A stretch of DNA of 64,000 nt from Rhodococcoides kyotonense (GCF_001645385.1 NZ_LVHI01000001.1:11835-75834); one strand, 5' to 3'; shown: positions 34,661 through 44,826, counted from the first letter of the stretch. A program made the numbers and translations. Notes: generated from the sequence alone by a model not told the origin.

Positions 34661-36670
34661 TTAGAACCGGCCACCGCTTGCGCGTCCGCCGCCCCCTCCG
34701 CCGCCGAACCCTCCACCGCCGAAACCGCCGTCACCGAAGCCGCCGCCACCGAACCCGCCCCCGAACCCGCCGCCCCCACGGCTGCCACGGAGCACGCTGT
34801 CGATGAGGATGCCGCCGAGGACCGCACCTGCGGTACCGCCCCCGGATCCTCCGCGCGGGCGGCGGCTGTCTTCCCAGTCCCGGACGTCGGCCTGTGCCTG
34901 CTGCGACGCGCGCGACGCCAATTGTGCTGCAGCTTGGGCATGTTGGAGTGCCGTCGCCGGATCCGACGCTTCGAGGTGCCGTGCCGCGTCGAAGTGCCGT
35001 TCGGCTTCGGCGAGATGTGTCCTGGCAGTGGCGCCGACGCCACCACGCCGTGTCGAGATGTAGTCCCTGGCTGCGGTGATCTGGGATTGTGCGCCGCCGA
35101 GGTCCCGCTGCAGCCGAGCGCGAAGAAGGTCCTCCTGCGTCTTGGCTTCGGTCGCGGAGTCGATCACGGCGTCGAGGTGACGATCCGCCTCCACGAGTCG
35201 GTTGAAGCTGCCCAGCGGATCGGCGGACTGCGACGCTACCGCGCTCCGTAGCGCCTCCTTGGCCGCGGCGCGGGCGGTCTGCAGTTCCTGACCGCCGTGC
35301 TCGGTCAACGTGGCCGCGTTCGCGATGTCGCGTCGCACGTCCTCGATCGCCGCGGGCAGCGTCGCGATGGCGTTCCGAATGTCGTTCTGCGCGTGGTCGA
35401 CTGCGTCGAGCAACGACCGCGCCTGGTCGACGGCTTTCTCTGCCGTGCGCACGGCGGAGACGAGTTCGCCCTGCTGGCCTGCGGGTTTCGCGGCTGCTGC
35501 ACGGCCCACCTCGATGTTGCGCTCGGCCAGTTCGATGTCCTCGCGGGCCATCACGATGTTCGATGAGATTGATGCGAGGGCTGGTTCGGCGAATTCGGTG
35601 TGCAGCTGCGCCAGCACCGCCTCCGATTCGGGTACGCGGACGGTCAGCGCGACGACCGCCTGCGTCAGCGAGTCGAGCGTCGACCCCGCGTTGATCAGCA
35701 AGTCGCGCATCTGCTCGAATTCGGCCACGCGAGAGTCGAGTTCGTGATCGGCCCGTCCGCACGACGAGATGATCTGGATCAGCATCGAGCGGCGCTGATC
35801 CGGGGTTTCGGGAATGGCGTCGTCGAGGCGCTGGCGAACTTCGAACGCGGCGCCGAGCGCCTTCTTCGCCTCCTCGAACGCGGTGATGAACGGGGCCGCC
35901 GTCGTGTCGCCGAACTCCGATCGCGCGATCGCGAGTTCTTCTTCGCTGGCGCGTACCGCGTTGTCGGTCTCGACGAGCATGGAGTGAGCCCGCGCGTCGA
36001 GCACGTCGAGCGGCAGAGCCGACAGTGCAGCGGTGTCGGTGGGGTCGATTCGTTCCGCGGCCTCGATGCTTGCCTGCTGGTGCTTCTTCTTCCGCCGCGA
36101 CGAATAGGCGACGGCACCGCCACCGGCGACGACGACCGCACCCGCGCCGATGAGCCACGGAGTCGCGGATCCACCGGATCCGGAGGACGAATAGGCGTCG
36201 GAGAGGGAGCCGGCCGTGACGATCGCCGCCCCTGCCCAGTCCTCTTCGCGCAGAGCGGGTTCGATGTTGTCCGTCTGCATCTCCGTGATCTCGGCGTCGG
36301 TGATCTCGGTCAGCCCGGTGGGGACCCACATGCTGTAGGAACGGTCGACGGTCGCGACTGCGAGCAGGACGTCGCGGTCGCCGAAGCTGCTGGCCTGAGC
36401 CGTCGCCTGCGCCCACGCCGATGGATCGGTGTTGTCGAAGTCGGCGACGTAGACCACCCACAACCGGACACGATCGGAGTCGTACAGGTCGTCGATCGCA
36501 GCCTGCACGTCGGCGATCTGACCGTCGCCCAGAGCTTGGACGGTGTCGGTGATCTGACCCGCGAGCCGGGACGGTCGGTCGGCCGACGCCGGTGCCGCGG
36601 CACCCAGCAACGCTGCGAATCCGAGAATCGTCGTGAGGACACTGACTGCGAAGAAGCGCCGGACTGCCAT
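34661..36670 (-). CDS. TPM-domain membrane protein with coiled-coil and Gly-rich tail
   Basis: 669 residues from ATG 36670: a signal peptide (FFAVSVLTTILGFAALLG, cleavage near ASADRP), an extracytoplasmic TPM domain (about 30-165), one membrane segment (WLIGAGAVVVAGGGAVAY), a basic stop-transfer RRKKKH, a long helical region, and a C-terminus of about 50 residues made largely of GGGFGG-like repeats. TPM domains occur in phosphatase-like and photosystem-repair proteins; the role in actinobacteria is unknown. A start at 36724 would add 18 residues before the signal. Confidence 0.8.
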   Translation of the reverse strand: MAVRRFFAVSVLTTILGFAALLGAAAPASADRPSRLAGQITDTVQALGDGQIADVQAAIDDLYDSDRVRLWVVYVADFDNTDPSAWAQATAQASSFGDRDVLLAVATVDRSYSMWVPTGLTEITDAEITEMQTDNIEPALREEDWAGAAIVTAGSLSDAYSSSGSGGSATPWLIGAGAVVVAGGGAVAYSSRRKKKHQQASIEAAERIDPTDTAALSALPLDVLDARAHSMLVETDNAVRASEEELAIARSEFGDTTAAPFITAFEEAKKALGAAFEVRQRLDDAIPETPDQRRSMLIQIISSCGRADHELDSRVAEFEQMRDLLINAGSTLDSLTQAVVALTVRVPESEAVLAQLHTEFAEPALASISSNIVMAREDIELAERNIEVGRAAAAKPAGQQGELVSAVRTAEKAVDQARSLLDAVDHAQNDIRNAIATLPAAIEDVRRDIANAATLTEHGGQELQTARAAAKEALRSAVASQSADPLGSFNRLVEADRHLDAVIDSATEAKTQEDLLRARLQRDLGGAQSQITAARDYISTRRGGVGATARTHLAEAERHFDAARHLEASDPATALQHAQAAAQLASRASQQAQADVRDWEDSRRPRGGSGGGTAGAVLGGILIDSVLRGSRGGGGFGGGFGGGGFGDGGFGGGGFGGGGGGGRASGGRF

Positions 36671-36783
36671 GGGAGAAGAATCTACCGGCACGGTCGTTCC
36701 GGGCGGAGTCGTGACAGTTGTCATGCCAGGGTCGTGACGCTCGAACGAGGCTCCGGGCCTGCATCGACAGCAGAGTTGTTCTC

Positions 36784-37695
36784 ATGACAACGACACCAGC
36801 AGTGCTTCTCGAGCATCTGAACAAGTCCTACGGGTCCGTACAGGCTGTCGCCGACGTCAGCTTGCGCGTCGAACCCGGGGAAGTGGTCGCGTTCCTCGGT
36901 CCGAACGGCGCAGGTAAGACGACGACCATCGACATGATGCTCGGTCTCGCGACCCCGGACGCCGGCAGCGCCCAAGTCTTCGGGACCTCCCCGGCCGATG
37001 CCATCAGCGCGGGACGCGTCGCCGCCGTCATGCAGTCCGGTGGGCTGATCCGTGACCTCACCGTGCGGGAGACGGTGCGTCTCACCGCAGCGCTGTTCCC
37101 TCGAACCCAACCCGTCGACGACGTGCTCGAGCGGGCAGGCATCGCGGATATCGCCGGCCGACGCGTCGGGAAATGTTCGGGCGGCCAGCAGCAGCGTCTG
37201 AAATTCGCGCTGGCGTTGCTGCCGGAACCGGACCTGCTCGTTCTCGACGAGCCCACCACCGGCATGGACGTCGAAGGCCGACGCGACTTCTGGGATGCGA
37301 TCCGTCACGACGCCCGCCGCGGCCGAACCGTCCTGTTCGCTACCCACTACCTGGACGAGGCCGACGCGTATGCGGACCGGATTGTGCTGCTGCGCCATGG
37401 CCGGATCGTCGCCGACGGCAGTGCAGCCGAGGTCAAGAATCTCGCATCGGGCCGCACGGTCACCGCGACCGCACCGGGCATCGATCGATCCGCGGTCCTG
37501 CAGCTGCCCGGCGTCGACAAGGTGGAGACGCGCGGGGACCGCGTCCTGGTCCACGGACGGAACTCCGATGCCGTCGCGCGGTACTTGCTGGACGTCGGCG
37601 CGGCCGATCTCGAAATCGTTTCCAGGAATCTCGAGGACGCGTTCCTCGCACTGACCACCGATCGTTCCGCCGACCTCGTAGGGAGCTGGACATGA
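36784..37695 (+). CDS. ABC-2 exporter ATP-binding protein
   Basis: 303 residues. Walker A GPNGAGKTT, signature CSGGQQQRL, Walker B LLVLDEPTTGMD and an H-loop ATHYLDEAD, all as in drug or lipid exporters of the CcmA/NatA type. The stop overlaps the permease. No ribosome-binding site is evident before ATG 36784, so the transcript may be leaderless. Followed by a two-component system, a common pairing for antibiotic or membrane-stress exporters. Confidence 0.92.
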   Translation: MTTTPAVLLEHLNKSYGSVQAVADVSLRVEPGEVVAFLGPNGAGKTTTIDMMLGLATPDAGSAQVFGTSPADAISAGRVAAVMQSGGLIRDLTVRETVRLTAALFPRTQPVDDVLERAGIADIAGRRVGKCSGGQQQRLKFALALLPEPDLLVLDEPTTGMDVEGRRDFWDAIRHDARRGRTVLFATHYLDEADAYADRIVLLRHGRIVADGSAAEVKNLASGRTVTATAPGIDRSAVLQLPGVDKVETRGDRVLVHGRNSDAVARYLLDVGAADLEIVSRNLEDAFLALTTDRSADLVGSWT

Positions 37696-38474
37696 CCACG
37701 CTTGCATCTCGAAAGACGTTGCCGCTCGGCGGTTTCAGCCCGACGTTCCTCGGCCTGGAGATCACACGCCTGATCCGCAATCGACGGACCGTCGTGTTCA
37801 CGTTGGTGATGCCGCCGGTGTTCTTCGTGATCTTCGGGACGCAGTCCGACTACACGAGCAACTACGCGTTCGCGAACGGCAACGTCACGGCGTTCATCGC
37901 GATCAGCATGGCGGTCTACGGTGCGATGCTTGCCGCGACGAGCGGGGGAGCGATGGTGTCGGTCGAACGTGCACAGGGCTGGAGTAGACAACTGCGACTG
38001 ACCCCGCTGCGTCCGGTCGCCTACATCGTCACGAAGATGTCGGTCGCGATGACGATGGGCCTGGCGTCGGTGGTCGTCGTGTTCGCCGTTGCGGCCGCGT
38101 TCGGGGCGGACATGCCGCTGTGGGTGTGGTTGTCGACGGGAGTCATCGCGTGGCTCGGCAGTTCGGTGTTCGCCGCGTTCGGGCTGTTCATGGGATACCT
38201 TCTGCCGTCGGAGAACGTCATGCAGGTACTCGGACCCGTGCTTGCGGTGCTCGCATTCGCGGGCGGGTTGTTCGTTCCGCTCGCCGACAACGGCTGGTTC
38301 CCGATTCTCGCGAGGTTCACCCCGCTGTACGGACTCGCGACCGTCGCCCGCGCGCCGTTCACGGAACCGTCGTCCGGCACGCTCGCGATCGCCGCGGTGA
38401 ACCTGGTCGTGTGGGCTGCGGTGTTCGTCGTCGGCGCCGCGATGTTGTTCCGACGCGACACTCGGCGTGTCTGA
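37692..38474 (+). CDS. ABC-2 exporter permease
   Basis: 260 residues with about six membrane segments. It has the ABC-2 N-terminal pattern (RNRRTVVFTLVMPPVFFVIFG) and the later GLFVPLADNGWFPILARFTPLYG region in two parts. Partner of the preceding ATPase (ATGA overlap). The exported substrate cannot be read from sequence. Confidence 0.9.
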   Translation: MTTLASRKTLPLGGFSPTFLGLEITRLIRNRRTVVFTLVMPPVFFVIFGTQSDYTSNYAFANGNVTAFIAISMAVYGAMLAATSGGAMVSVERAQGWSRQLRLTPLRPVAYIVTKMSVAMTMGLASVVVVFAVAAAFGADMPLWVWLSTGVIAWLGSSVFAAFGLFMGYLLPSENVMQVLGPVLAVLAFAGGLFVPLADNGWFPILARFTPLYGLATVARAPFTEPSSGTLAIAAVNLVVWAAVFVVGAAMLFRRDTRRV

Positions 38475-38487
38475 GGCCGGTACTACC

Positions 38488-39615
38488 GTGAGCACCATGA
38501 CACCAGCCGAGACGGAGGCATCCGAGAACGTGGGTCGGATGTCCCGTTTCGGCTGGGCTTTCGGCATGATCTGGCTGTTCTACCTCGCTTACCCACTCGG
38601 AGAAGCTCTTTCACTGCCGGACGTGTGGCAGAAGGTGCTCGCGACGCTCGTGATCATCGCGTTCGGTGCCACGTTCGTCGCGACGTTCTGGGGTTTCCGC
38701 AACGCGAATCGAGCTCACCGACGAATTTCGTTGCGCTACGCGTGGGCAGGACTCGGCGTGATGGGCGCTCTCGTCGTTGCTCTCGCGGTCATGGTCGGTA
38801 GCCAGGCGTTCGGCGCGACGATCTACATGGCCGTCCTCGCCGTCATGACGCTGCCGAGCAGACAGGCCTGGACGACGGTTGCCGTGATGGTCGCCGTCGT
38901 CGAGATCGTTCCCCGCCTCGTCCCCGAATGGAATCCCGGCACGTTCTTCGCGTTCCAACTCGTGATCAGTGCCGTTGCCGCCTGGGGGATCACGCAGGTG
39001 TTCAAGCGCAATCACGAACTTGCCGCTGCGCGTCAGCAACTCGCAGACCTGGCGATCGTCGCCGAGCGGGAGCGCGTCGGCCGCGACGTGCACGACATCC
39101 TCGGCCATTCGCTGACCGTCATCACGGTCAAAGCAGAACTGGCCGGGCGGTTGATCGATATCGACCCTGCCCGTGCTGCCATCGAGATCGGGCAGGTGGA
39201 GTCGCTCGCCCGTGAGGCGTTGAGCGACGTCCGGTCGACCGTCGGAGGCTTGCGCAAGGTCGACATCGCCACCGAATTGACCAGTGCGCGTTCGGCACTG
39301 GCGACCGCGGGAATCGAACCCGATCTACCAGCCGACGCCGACGTCGTGCCGCTGCGTAACCGCGAACTGTTCGGATGGACGTTGCGCGAGGCCGTCACCA
39401 ACGTGATTCGGCACAGCGGCGCCGAGCGGTGCACCGTTGTCCTCGGTGCGACGCGCATCGAGATTTCCGACGACGGTTCCGGCATGAGCGGTCGCTCGGG
39501 GGAGGACGGAAACGGGTTGCGCGGCTTGGCCGATCGCGTTCGTGCGGCACAGGGGTCGCTGTCCGTCGGCCGATCGGCGGCGGGTGGGTTCAGTCTCGAG
39601 GTGGAGTGCTCATGA
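38488..39615 (+). CDS. sensor histidine kinase, DesK/NarX class
   Basis: 375 residues. About five N-terminal membrane segments without a large external domain are followed by the HisKA_3 dimerisation motif ERERVGRDVHDILGHSL (phospho-His in DVHD) and an HATPase domain with EAVTNVIRHS and DDGSG. Intramembrane-sensing kinases of this type often watch membrane fluidity or transporter state. The start is uncertain: GTG 38488 is preferred, with GTG 38467 and ATG 38497 as alternatives. Confidence 0.9.
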   Translation: MSTMTPAETEASENVGRMSRFGWAFGMIWLFYLAYPLGEALSLPDVWQKVLATLVIIAFGATFVATFWGFRNANRAHRRISLRYAWAGLGVMGALVVALAVMVGSQAFGATIYMAVLAVMTLPSRQAWTTVAVMVAVVEIVPRLVPEWNPGTFFAFQLVISAVAAWGITQVFKRNHELAAARQQLADLAIVAERERVGRDVHDILGHSLTVITVKAELAGRLIDIDPARAAIEIGQVESLAREALSDVRSTVGGLRKVDIATELTSARSALATAGIEPDLPADADVVPLRNRELFGWTLREAVTNVIRHSGAERCTVVLGATRIEISDDGSGMSGRSGEDGNGLRGLADRVRAAQGSLSVGRSAAGGFSLEVECS

Positions 39616-40220
39616 GTATTCGTCTGATGCTCGCCGACGATCAGGCGCTCGTGCGCGGGGCGCTGGCCGCCCTGCTCGACCTGGAGTCCGATCTCGAGGT
39701 CGTCGCGGAAGTCGGCCGAGGAGACGAAGTCGTGGCTGCCGCCGCCCGCCATCTACCCGACGTCGCGTTGCTCGACGTGGAGATGCCGGGTCTCGACGGA
39801 ATCGCCGCGACTGCAGCCTTGCGTCGGGCGGTGCCGTCGTGTCGGGTGATGATCGTCACCACCTTCGGCAGGCCCGGATATCTGCGACGTGCCATCGATG
39901 CGGGCGCCGATGGATTCGTCGTCAAGGACACTCCCGCCCGCCAGCTCGCCGACGCCGTCCGACGCGTCCACATGGGCTTGCGCGTCGTGGACCCGACGCT
40001 GGCGACGGAAACCCTCACCGACGGCGTCTCGCCGCTGACCGCCCGTGAGCGGGATGTTCTGCGCGAAGCCGCGGCCGGTGGCACAGCTGCTCGCGTCGCC
40101 GCGGCGCTGCATCTGTCCGAAGGAACCGTGCGCAACCATCTGTCCTCGGCGATCGGAAAAACGGGTACGACGACGCGTGCCGAGGCCATTCGAGTGGCCG
40201 AGAGCCGCGGGTGGCTGTGA
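39612..40220 (+). CDS. response regulator, NarL family
   Basis: 202 residues. The receiver domain has the acidic pair in LADDQ, phospho-acceptor Asp in VALLDVEMPG and Lys in VVKDTPA. The C-terminal LuxR-type helix-turn-helix contains LTARERDVLREAAAG and LHLSEGTVRNHLSSAIGK. ATGA overlap with the kinase. Likely regulates the ABC-2 exporter upstream. Confidence 0.94.
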   Translation: MSIRLMLADDQALVRGALAALLDLESDLEVVAEVGRGDEVVAAAARHLPDVALLDVEMPGLDGIAATAALRRAVPSCRVMIVTTFGRPGYLRRAIDAGADGFVVKDTPARQLADAVRRVHMGLRVVDPTLATETLTDGVSPLTARERDVLREAAAGGTAARVAAALHLSEGTVRNHLSSAIGKTGTTTRAEAIRVAESRGWL

Positions 40221-40275
40221 CCCGGTCTGCGTGTCGTCGTGTCGCGCTCGCCGGCGTGGCTGGCAAACTCGAGGG

Positions 40276-40995
40276 GTGAACTCGACTCTCGACCGTGATC
40301 CGTACGGAGATCATTACGGCGACCCGTACGGTCCGCCGGATCCCGAGCCCACGCGGCTCGGCTTCTTCGGCACGCTCGGACGGTGGGTGTCACGGCTCTT
40401 GCTGGGCGTCGTGCTGATCGGTCTGCTCGTCGTCGGTGGTACCGCCTTCCGCGTGTGGCAAGTGGCCCGGATCGACGACAACACCGCCGCCGACGCGATC
40501 GTCGTGCTCGGCGCGGCTCAGTACTCGGGGACACCGTCGAGCGTGTTCGAAGCGCGACTGTCCCAGGCTGCAGACCTGTTCGAGCAGGGCGTCGCGCCCG
40601 AGGTCGTCACCGTCGGCGGCAAGCAGGAAGGCGACCTGTACACCGAAGCTGCGTCGGGTCGGAACTATCTCATCGAGCAGGGTGTTCCGGCCGATCGCGT
40701 GATCGCGGTCGAGGAGGGCTCGGACACGCTCGAGAGCATCGAGGCCGTCAGCCAGACGCTGCTCGCGCAGGGCAAATCGTCCGTCGTACTGGTCAGTGAC
40801 CCCTGGCATTCGCTGCGCACGCGCACGATGGCCCGCGACGCAGGCCTCGACGCATGGACGTCGCCGACGCGTACCGGCCCTGCCGTCTACACGCGCGAGT
40901 CGCAGGCGCACGGAATCGCTCGCGAGACCGGCGCGTTGCTCTGGTACCAACTGACGCACTTCAATGCGGACTTCTCCTACACGGCAGGCCAGTGA
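40276..40995 (+). CDS. SanA/YdcF-like DUF218 membrane protein
   Basis: 239 residues. An acidic N-terminus rich in Asp/Tyr/Pro is followed by one membrane segment ([15 protein letters not shown]) and a DUF218 domain with [29 protein letters not shown] and [12 protein letters not shown] motifs. Family members influence envelope integrity and vancomycin resistance at high temperature. A -10-like CAAACT ends 6 bases before GTG 40276, suggesting leaderless transcription. The stop overlaps dgt. Confidence 0.82.
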   Translation: MNSTLDRDPYGDHYGDPYGPPDPEPTRLGFFGTLGRWVSRLLLGVVLIGLLVVGGTAFRVWQVARIDDNTAADAIVVLGAAQYSGTPSSVFEARLSQAADLFEQGVAPEVVTVGGKQEGDLYTEAASGRNYLIEQGVPADRVIAVEEGSDTLESIEAVSQTLLAQGKSSVVLVSDPWHSLRTRTMARDAGLDAWTSPTRTGPAVYTRESQAHGIARETGALLWYQLTHFNADFSYTAGQ

Positions 40996-42269
40996 ACTTG
41001 AGCTCCTACAGCGAACACGACTACGAGCGCTTCGTCGCCGAGGCGCCGAAGACAGCCGGGCTCGACTCGACCCATGAGAACGCGTCGCACCGCAGCGCGT
41101 TCGCCCGTGATCGCGCCCGCGTTCTGCACTGCGCAGCGCTCCGGCGACTCGCCGACAAGACCCAGGTCACCGGCCCGCGCGACGGCGACACCCCACGCAC
41201 ACGGCTGACGCATTCGCTCGAGGTCGCGCAGATCGGCCGCAGCATCGGTGAGGGCCTCGGCGCGGACCCCGACCTGGTCGACCTCGCCGGGCTTGCGCAC
41301 GACATCGGCCACCCGCCCTACGGCCACAACGGTGAGAGGGCGCTCGACGAGATCGCCGCCGACTGCGGTGGCTTCGAGGGCAACGCCCAGAACCTGCGCA
41401 TCCTCACCGGACTCGAACCGAAGGTGCTGGACGACGGCGGCCGAAGCGTCGGGCTGAACCTCACGCGCGCCTCGCTCGACGCAGCCATCAAGTACCCCTG
41501 GCTTCGGCCGTCGCCCGGTGCGAAATTCGGGGCGTACGACGACGACAAGCCGATTCTCGACTGGGTGCGCGACGGCGCGCCCAACCGTCGGCGATGCCTG
41601 GAAGCGCAGTCGATGGACTGGGCCGACGACGTCGCTTACTCGGTGCACGACGTCGAGGACGGCGTCATCGATGCCCGCATCGATCTGCGAGCACTGGGCG
41701 ATCCGACAGCTCAGCGCGAGTTGGCCGAACTGGGTGTCCGCGAGTTTCGCGGTCTCGACGCCGGAGAGTTGATCGAGGCGGCCGACAGACTGTCCCGCAT
41801 GCCCGTCGTCGTCGCGGTCGGAACGTACGACGGAACGCTCGCCGCATCGGTCGCGCTGAAACATTTGACGAGTGAACTGGTCGGTCGCTTCGCCACCGCT
41901 GCGATCGACGCCACCCGGGTCAAGTGGGGGACCGATCCCCTGTCGCGGTACGACGCCGATCTGGAGATTCCCGCGGTCGTCGCGTCCGAGGTCGCGCTGC
42001 TGAAGACGATGGCGCTGCGTTACGTGATGTCCGACGCGAGTCACAAAGTGCGCCAAGGACGCCAACGTGACCGGATTCACCGCGTCGCCGAGTGGTTGTT
42101 ACGCTCTGCGCCCGCCGAACTGGACCCGATTCTGGTGCCCGCGTGGAATGCGGCGGGAAGCGACGGCGAACGGACACGCGTGGTCGTCGATCAGATCGCG
42201 TCGTACACCGAGAGTCGGCTAGAGCTGGTCGACAAGCGCAGCCTGGGAGCTCAAGCCAGCTGGGGCTGA
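40992..42269 (+). CDS. dgt: deoxyguanosinetriphosphate triphosphohydrolase-like protein
   Basis: 425-residue HD-domain dNTPase releasing triphosphate from dGTP-like substrates. HD residues appear in RLTHSLEV and [16 protein letters not shown], with a later Asp in [12 protein letters not shown]. The length and the dgt-dnaG order match mycobacteria. The start is the GTG overlapping the previous stop. Confidence 0.93.
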   Translation: MNLSSYSEHDYERFVAEAPKTAGLDSTHENASHRSAFARDRARVLHCAALRRLADKTQVTGPRDGDTPRTRLTHSLEVAQIGRSIGEGLGADPDLVDLAGLAHDIGHPPYGHNGERALDEIAADCGGFEGNAQNLRILTGLEPKVLDDGGRSVGLNLTRASLDAAIKYPWLRPSPGAKFGAYDDDKPILDWVRDGAPNRRRCLEAQSMDWADDVAYSVHDVEDGVIDARIDLRALGDPTAQRELAELGVREFRGLDAGELIEAADRLSRMPVVVAVGTYDGTLAASVALKHLTSELVGRFATAAIDATRVKWGTDPLSRYDADLEIPAVVASEVALLKTMALRYVMSDASHKVRQGRQRDRIHRVAEWLLRSAPAELDPILVPAWNAAGSDGERTRVVVDQIASYTESRLELVDKRSLGAQASWG

Positions 42270-42300
42270 GTCGATCACGGGAAGTACTAGACTGCCGTGC

Positions 42301-44226
42301 GTGGCCGGCCGAATTCCTGAACGTGACATAGCCGCCATTCGCGAACGCACACGGATCGAAGACGTCGTCGGTGACTACGTCTCGCTCAAGCGCGCGGGCG
42401 GCGACTCGATGAAGGGGCTTTGCCCTTTCCACGACGAGAAGTCTCCGTCCTTCCACGTACGGCCGAATCACGGGCACTTCCACTGCTTCGGCTGCGGCGA
42501 GGGCGGCGACGCCTACTCCTTCCTCCAGAAGATCGAACACATCTCGTTCGTCGAGGCCGTCGAGCAACTCGCGGATCGACTGAACTACTCGATCAATTAC
42601 GAGGGCGGAGGAACCTCGGTCCAACGTGACCGAGGCACCCGGGCGCGTCTGATAGCTGCGAACACCGCCGCGCAGGAGTTCTACGCAGCGCGGCTGCGTG
42701 AACCGGATGCGCAGACCGCCCGTGACTATCTCACCGAGCGCAACTTCGACGGCCAGGCGGCTTTGACGTACGGCTGCGGGTATGCGCCCGACGGCTGGGA
42801 CACCCTCACCAAGCATCTGCTCGGTCGGGGCTTCGAGGCCAAGGAGATCATCGACGCCGGCCTGGCGACGCCGGGCAAGCGCGGAACACCCATCGACCGA
42901 TTTCGTCGACGGCTCGTCTGGCCGATCCGCAGCCAGAGCGGCGACGTCATCGGCTTCGGTGCGCGCAAGCTGTTCGACGACGACACCATGCCCGGCAAGT
43001 ACATCAACACGCCGGAAACCATGCTGTACAAGAAGTCTCAGGTGTTGTTCGGCCTCGATCTCGCGCGCAAGGAGATCGCGAAGTCGCATCAGGCCGTCAT
43101 CGTCGAGGGCTACACCGACGTCATGGCGATGCATCTCGCCGGCGTGAAGACCGCAGTCGCGTCATGTGGCACGGCGTTCGGCGAGGACCACGTCGCCATG
43201 CTGCGACGACTCATGATGGACGACAGCTACTTTCGCGGCGAGGTCATCTACACGTTCGACGGCGACGCCGCCGGTCAAGCCGCCGCGATGAAAGCGTTCG
43301 AGGGTGACCAGAAGATCGCCGGACAGACCTTCGTCGCCATCGCGCCGGAGGGCATGGACCCGTGCGAGTTACGGCAGAAGTCCGGTGACGGCGCGGTGCG
43401 CGATCTCGTTGCGCGTCGGACACCGATGTTCGCGTTCGTCGTCAAATCGCTTCTGAGCGAACATGATCTGGACACGCCCGAGGGACGCGTCGAGGCGTTG
43501 CGTCGGACGGTTCCGGTCGTCGCACGCATCAAGGACGCGTCGCTGCGAGACGAGTACGCACGCCAGCTCGCCGGCTGGGCCGGGTGGGACGACACCGCGA
43601 TGGTGCTGAAGCGCGTGCGGGACGAGGCCAAGAAGGGTGCGCGCGGCGGGGATGCCCGAGGCAAACGGGCGCCGTTCGAGAAGCCCCGGAACGAGCCGGA
43701 GGTCGCGTCGGGTCCTGCGCGACCGCACCCGAAAGACCCGGTCCTGTGGCCGCAGCGTGACGCGCTCAAGTCGGTGCTGCAGCATCCGGCGATCGCGGGG
43801 TCGGTGTTCGATTCGTTGCCGCCGGAGACGTTCACACACCCCGCGTACGCGGCCGTCAGTGCCGCTGTCGCCGCCGCGGGCGGTACCGCGGCCGGGCTGG
43901 GTGGGGGAGCGTGGGTCGATGCCGTCGCGAAGCAGGCCGACGGACCCGTCGTGCAGTCGCTGGTGATGGAACTCGCAGTGGAGAACATCAACGTGGCCGA
44001 CGCGGCGCTCACCCGCTACATCGGCGGAGTGCTCGCGCGTCTGCAAGAGGTGTGGGTGGGTGAACAGGTCGCCGAACTGAAGTCGAAGATGCAGCGCATG
44101 TCACCGGCCGACAATCAGGACGAGTACTACGCGCTGCTCGGGGACGTCATCGCCCTCGAACAGTACCGACGGAGTCTGCTGGAGCAGGCCATCGGCAACG
44201 TCGAGGACGACTCCGCCGCCGGCTAG
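42301..44226 (+). CDS. dnaG: DNA primase
   Basis: 641 residues. N-terminal CHC2 zinc finger (CPFHDEKSPSFHV...HCFGCGEGGD), TOPRIM core (VIVEGYTDVMAMH and YTFDGDAAGQAA) and a C-terminal helicase-binding region. It synthesises replication primers. TAGACT ends 7 bases before GTG 42301, so transcription probably starts at the start codon. Its stop overlaps a small convergent gene. Confidence 0.96.
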   Translation: MAGRIPERDIAAIRERTRIEDVVGDYVSLKRAGGDSMKGLCPFHDEKSPSFHVRPNHGHFHCFGCGEGGDAYSFLQKIEHISFVEAVEQLADRLNYSINYEGGGTSVQRDRGTRARLIAANTAAQEFYAARLREPDAQTARDYLTERNFDGQAALTYGCGYAPDGWDTLTKHLLGRGFEAKEIIDAGLATPGKRGTPIDRFRRRLVWPIRSQSGDVIGFGARKLFDDDTMPGKYINTPETMLYKKSQVLFGLDLARKEIAKSHQAVIVEGYTDVMAMHLAGVKTAVASCGTAFGEDHVAMLRRLMMDDSYFRGEVIYTFDGDAAGQAAAMKAFEGDQKIAGQTFVAIAPEGMDPCELRQKSGDGAVRDLVARRTPMFAFVVKSLLSEHDLDTPEGRVEALRRTVPVVARIKDASLRDEYARQLAGWAGWDDTAMVLKRVRDEAKKGARGGDARGKRAPFEKPRNEPEVASGPARPHPKDPVLWPQRDALKSVLQHPAIAGSVFDSLPPETFTHPAYAAVSAAVAAAGGTAAGLGGGAWVDAVAKQADGPVVQSLVMELAVENINVADAALTRYIGGVLARLQEVWVGEQVAELKSKMQRMSPADNQDEYYALLGDVIALEQYRRSLLEQAIGNVEDDSAAG

Positions 44227-44471
44227 CCCTTACGCAACTGATCCTGGGGGATGTACAGCTGGGTCTCGTCGTCGATGGGCTTCATCGGCTCGAGCCTCGG
44301 CTGCGTGTTCAGCGAGTCGGACAACTTCTGACGGCTCACCTCGATGACCTTCTTCGTCGCCGGACTGCCCGCCACCGCGGCCGCGGTCTTGCGAATCTGC
44401 TCGTAGCGACCACGCCCCGCCTTGGCTCCGAGTACATACGCTGCCCCGGCAGCCAGAACCACACGAATCAT
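44223..44471 (-). CDS. small conserved protein with an N-terminal hydrophobic segment
   Basis: 82 residues. VVLAAGAAYVLGAKAGRGRYEQI resembles the YtxH-like start of small membrane-associated proteins, followed by a basic helix and a polar tail. ATG 44471 has GGAGGA 7 bases upstream; a GTG lies one codon earlier. The stop overlaps the dnaG stop in the opposite direction. The same gene follows dnaG in mycobacteria. Function unknown. Confidence 0.72.
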   Translation of the reverse strand: MIRVVLAAGAAYVLGAKAGRGRYEQIRKTAAAVAGSPATKKVIEVSRQKLSDSLNTQPRLEPMKPIDDETQLYIPQDQLRKG

Positions 44472-44632
44472 CACTGTCCTCCTCTATGTCCGGCAGGTCG
44501 TCCGCAGGCTCCACACGCCATACCCGTTCTCACGTGCCGTCCATCCTGCCTGACGGGGGCGATTTGGTACTTCCATGGGGGTGTGCGCTATTGTTTCTCT
44601 CGGCCGCACGAGAGTGCGAAGCCACGGAGTAA

Positions 44633-44705
44633 TCCCCTGTAGCTCAATTGGCAGAGCTTCCGACTGTTAATCGGACGGTTGCTGGTTCGAGTCCAGCCGG
44701 GGGAG
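44633..44705 (+). tRNA. tRNA-Asn (anticodon GTT)
   Basis: A 73-base cloverleaf. Acceptor TCCCCTG pairs with CGGGGGA through one wobble, the D-arm contains AGCTCAATTGG, the anticodon loop CTGTTAA lies on a TCCGA/TCGGA stem, and the T-arm contains GGTTCGAGTCC. Discriminator G and no encoded CCA. The 158 bases before it hold no gene. Confidence 0.96.
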
Positions 44706-44712
44706 CGCTGAG

Positions 44713-44743
44713 CCCCCATCCAGTTCACTGGGTGGGGGTTTTT
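44713..44743 (+). terminator. intrinsic terminator of tRNA-Asn
   Basis: CCCCCATCCAG and CTGGGTGGGGG pair through one wobble around a 4-base loop, followed at once by five T. It starts 8 bases after the tRNA. Confidence 0.9.
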
Positions 44744-44762
44744 CGCGTTCCGGTGCCGTTCG

Positions 44763-44826
44763 GAAATTTACCCTCCTGTTGTGCGGTCCGGGGGGCGTGA
44801 AAGCGCACAAAAGGAGGGTAGATTTC
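44763..44826. repeat. 64-bp inverted repeat, REP/MITE-like
   Basis: Arms of 23 bases, beginning GAAATTTACCCTCCTGTTGT and ending ACAAAAGGAGGGTAGATTTC, differ at two positions and enclose an 18-base GC-rich spacer. It follows the tRNA terminator by 19 bases and belongs to no gene. The next 200 bases (to 45030) hold no convincing gene. Confidence 0.8.
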
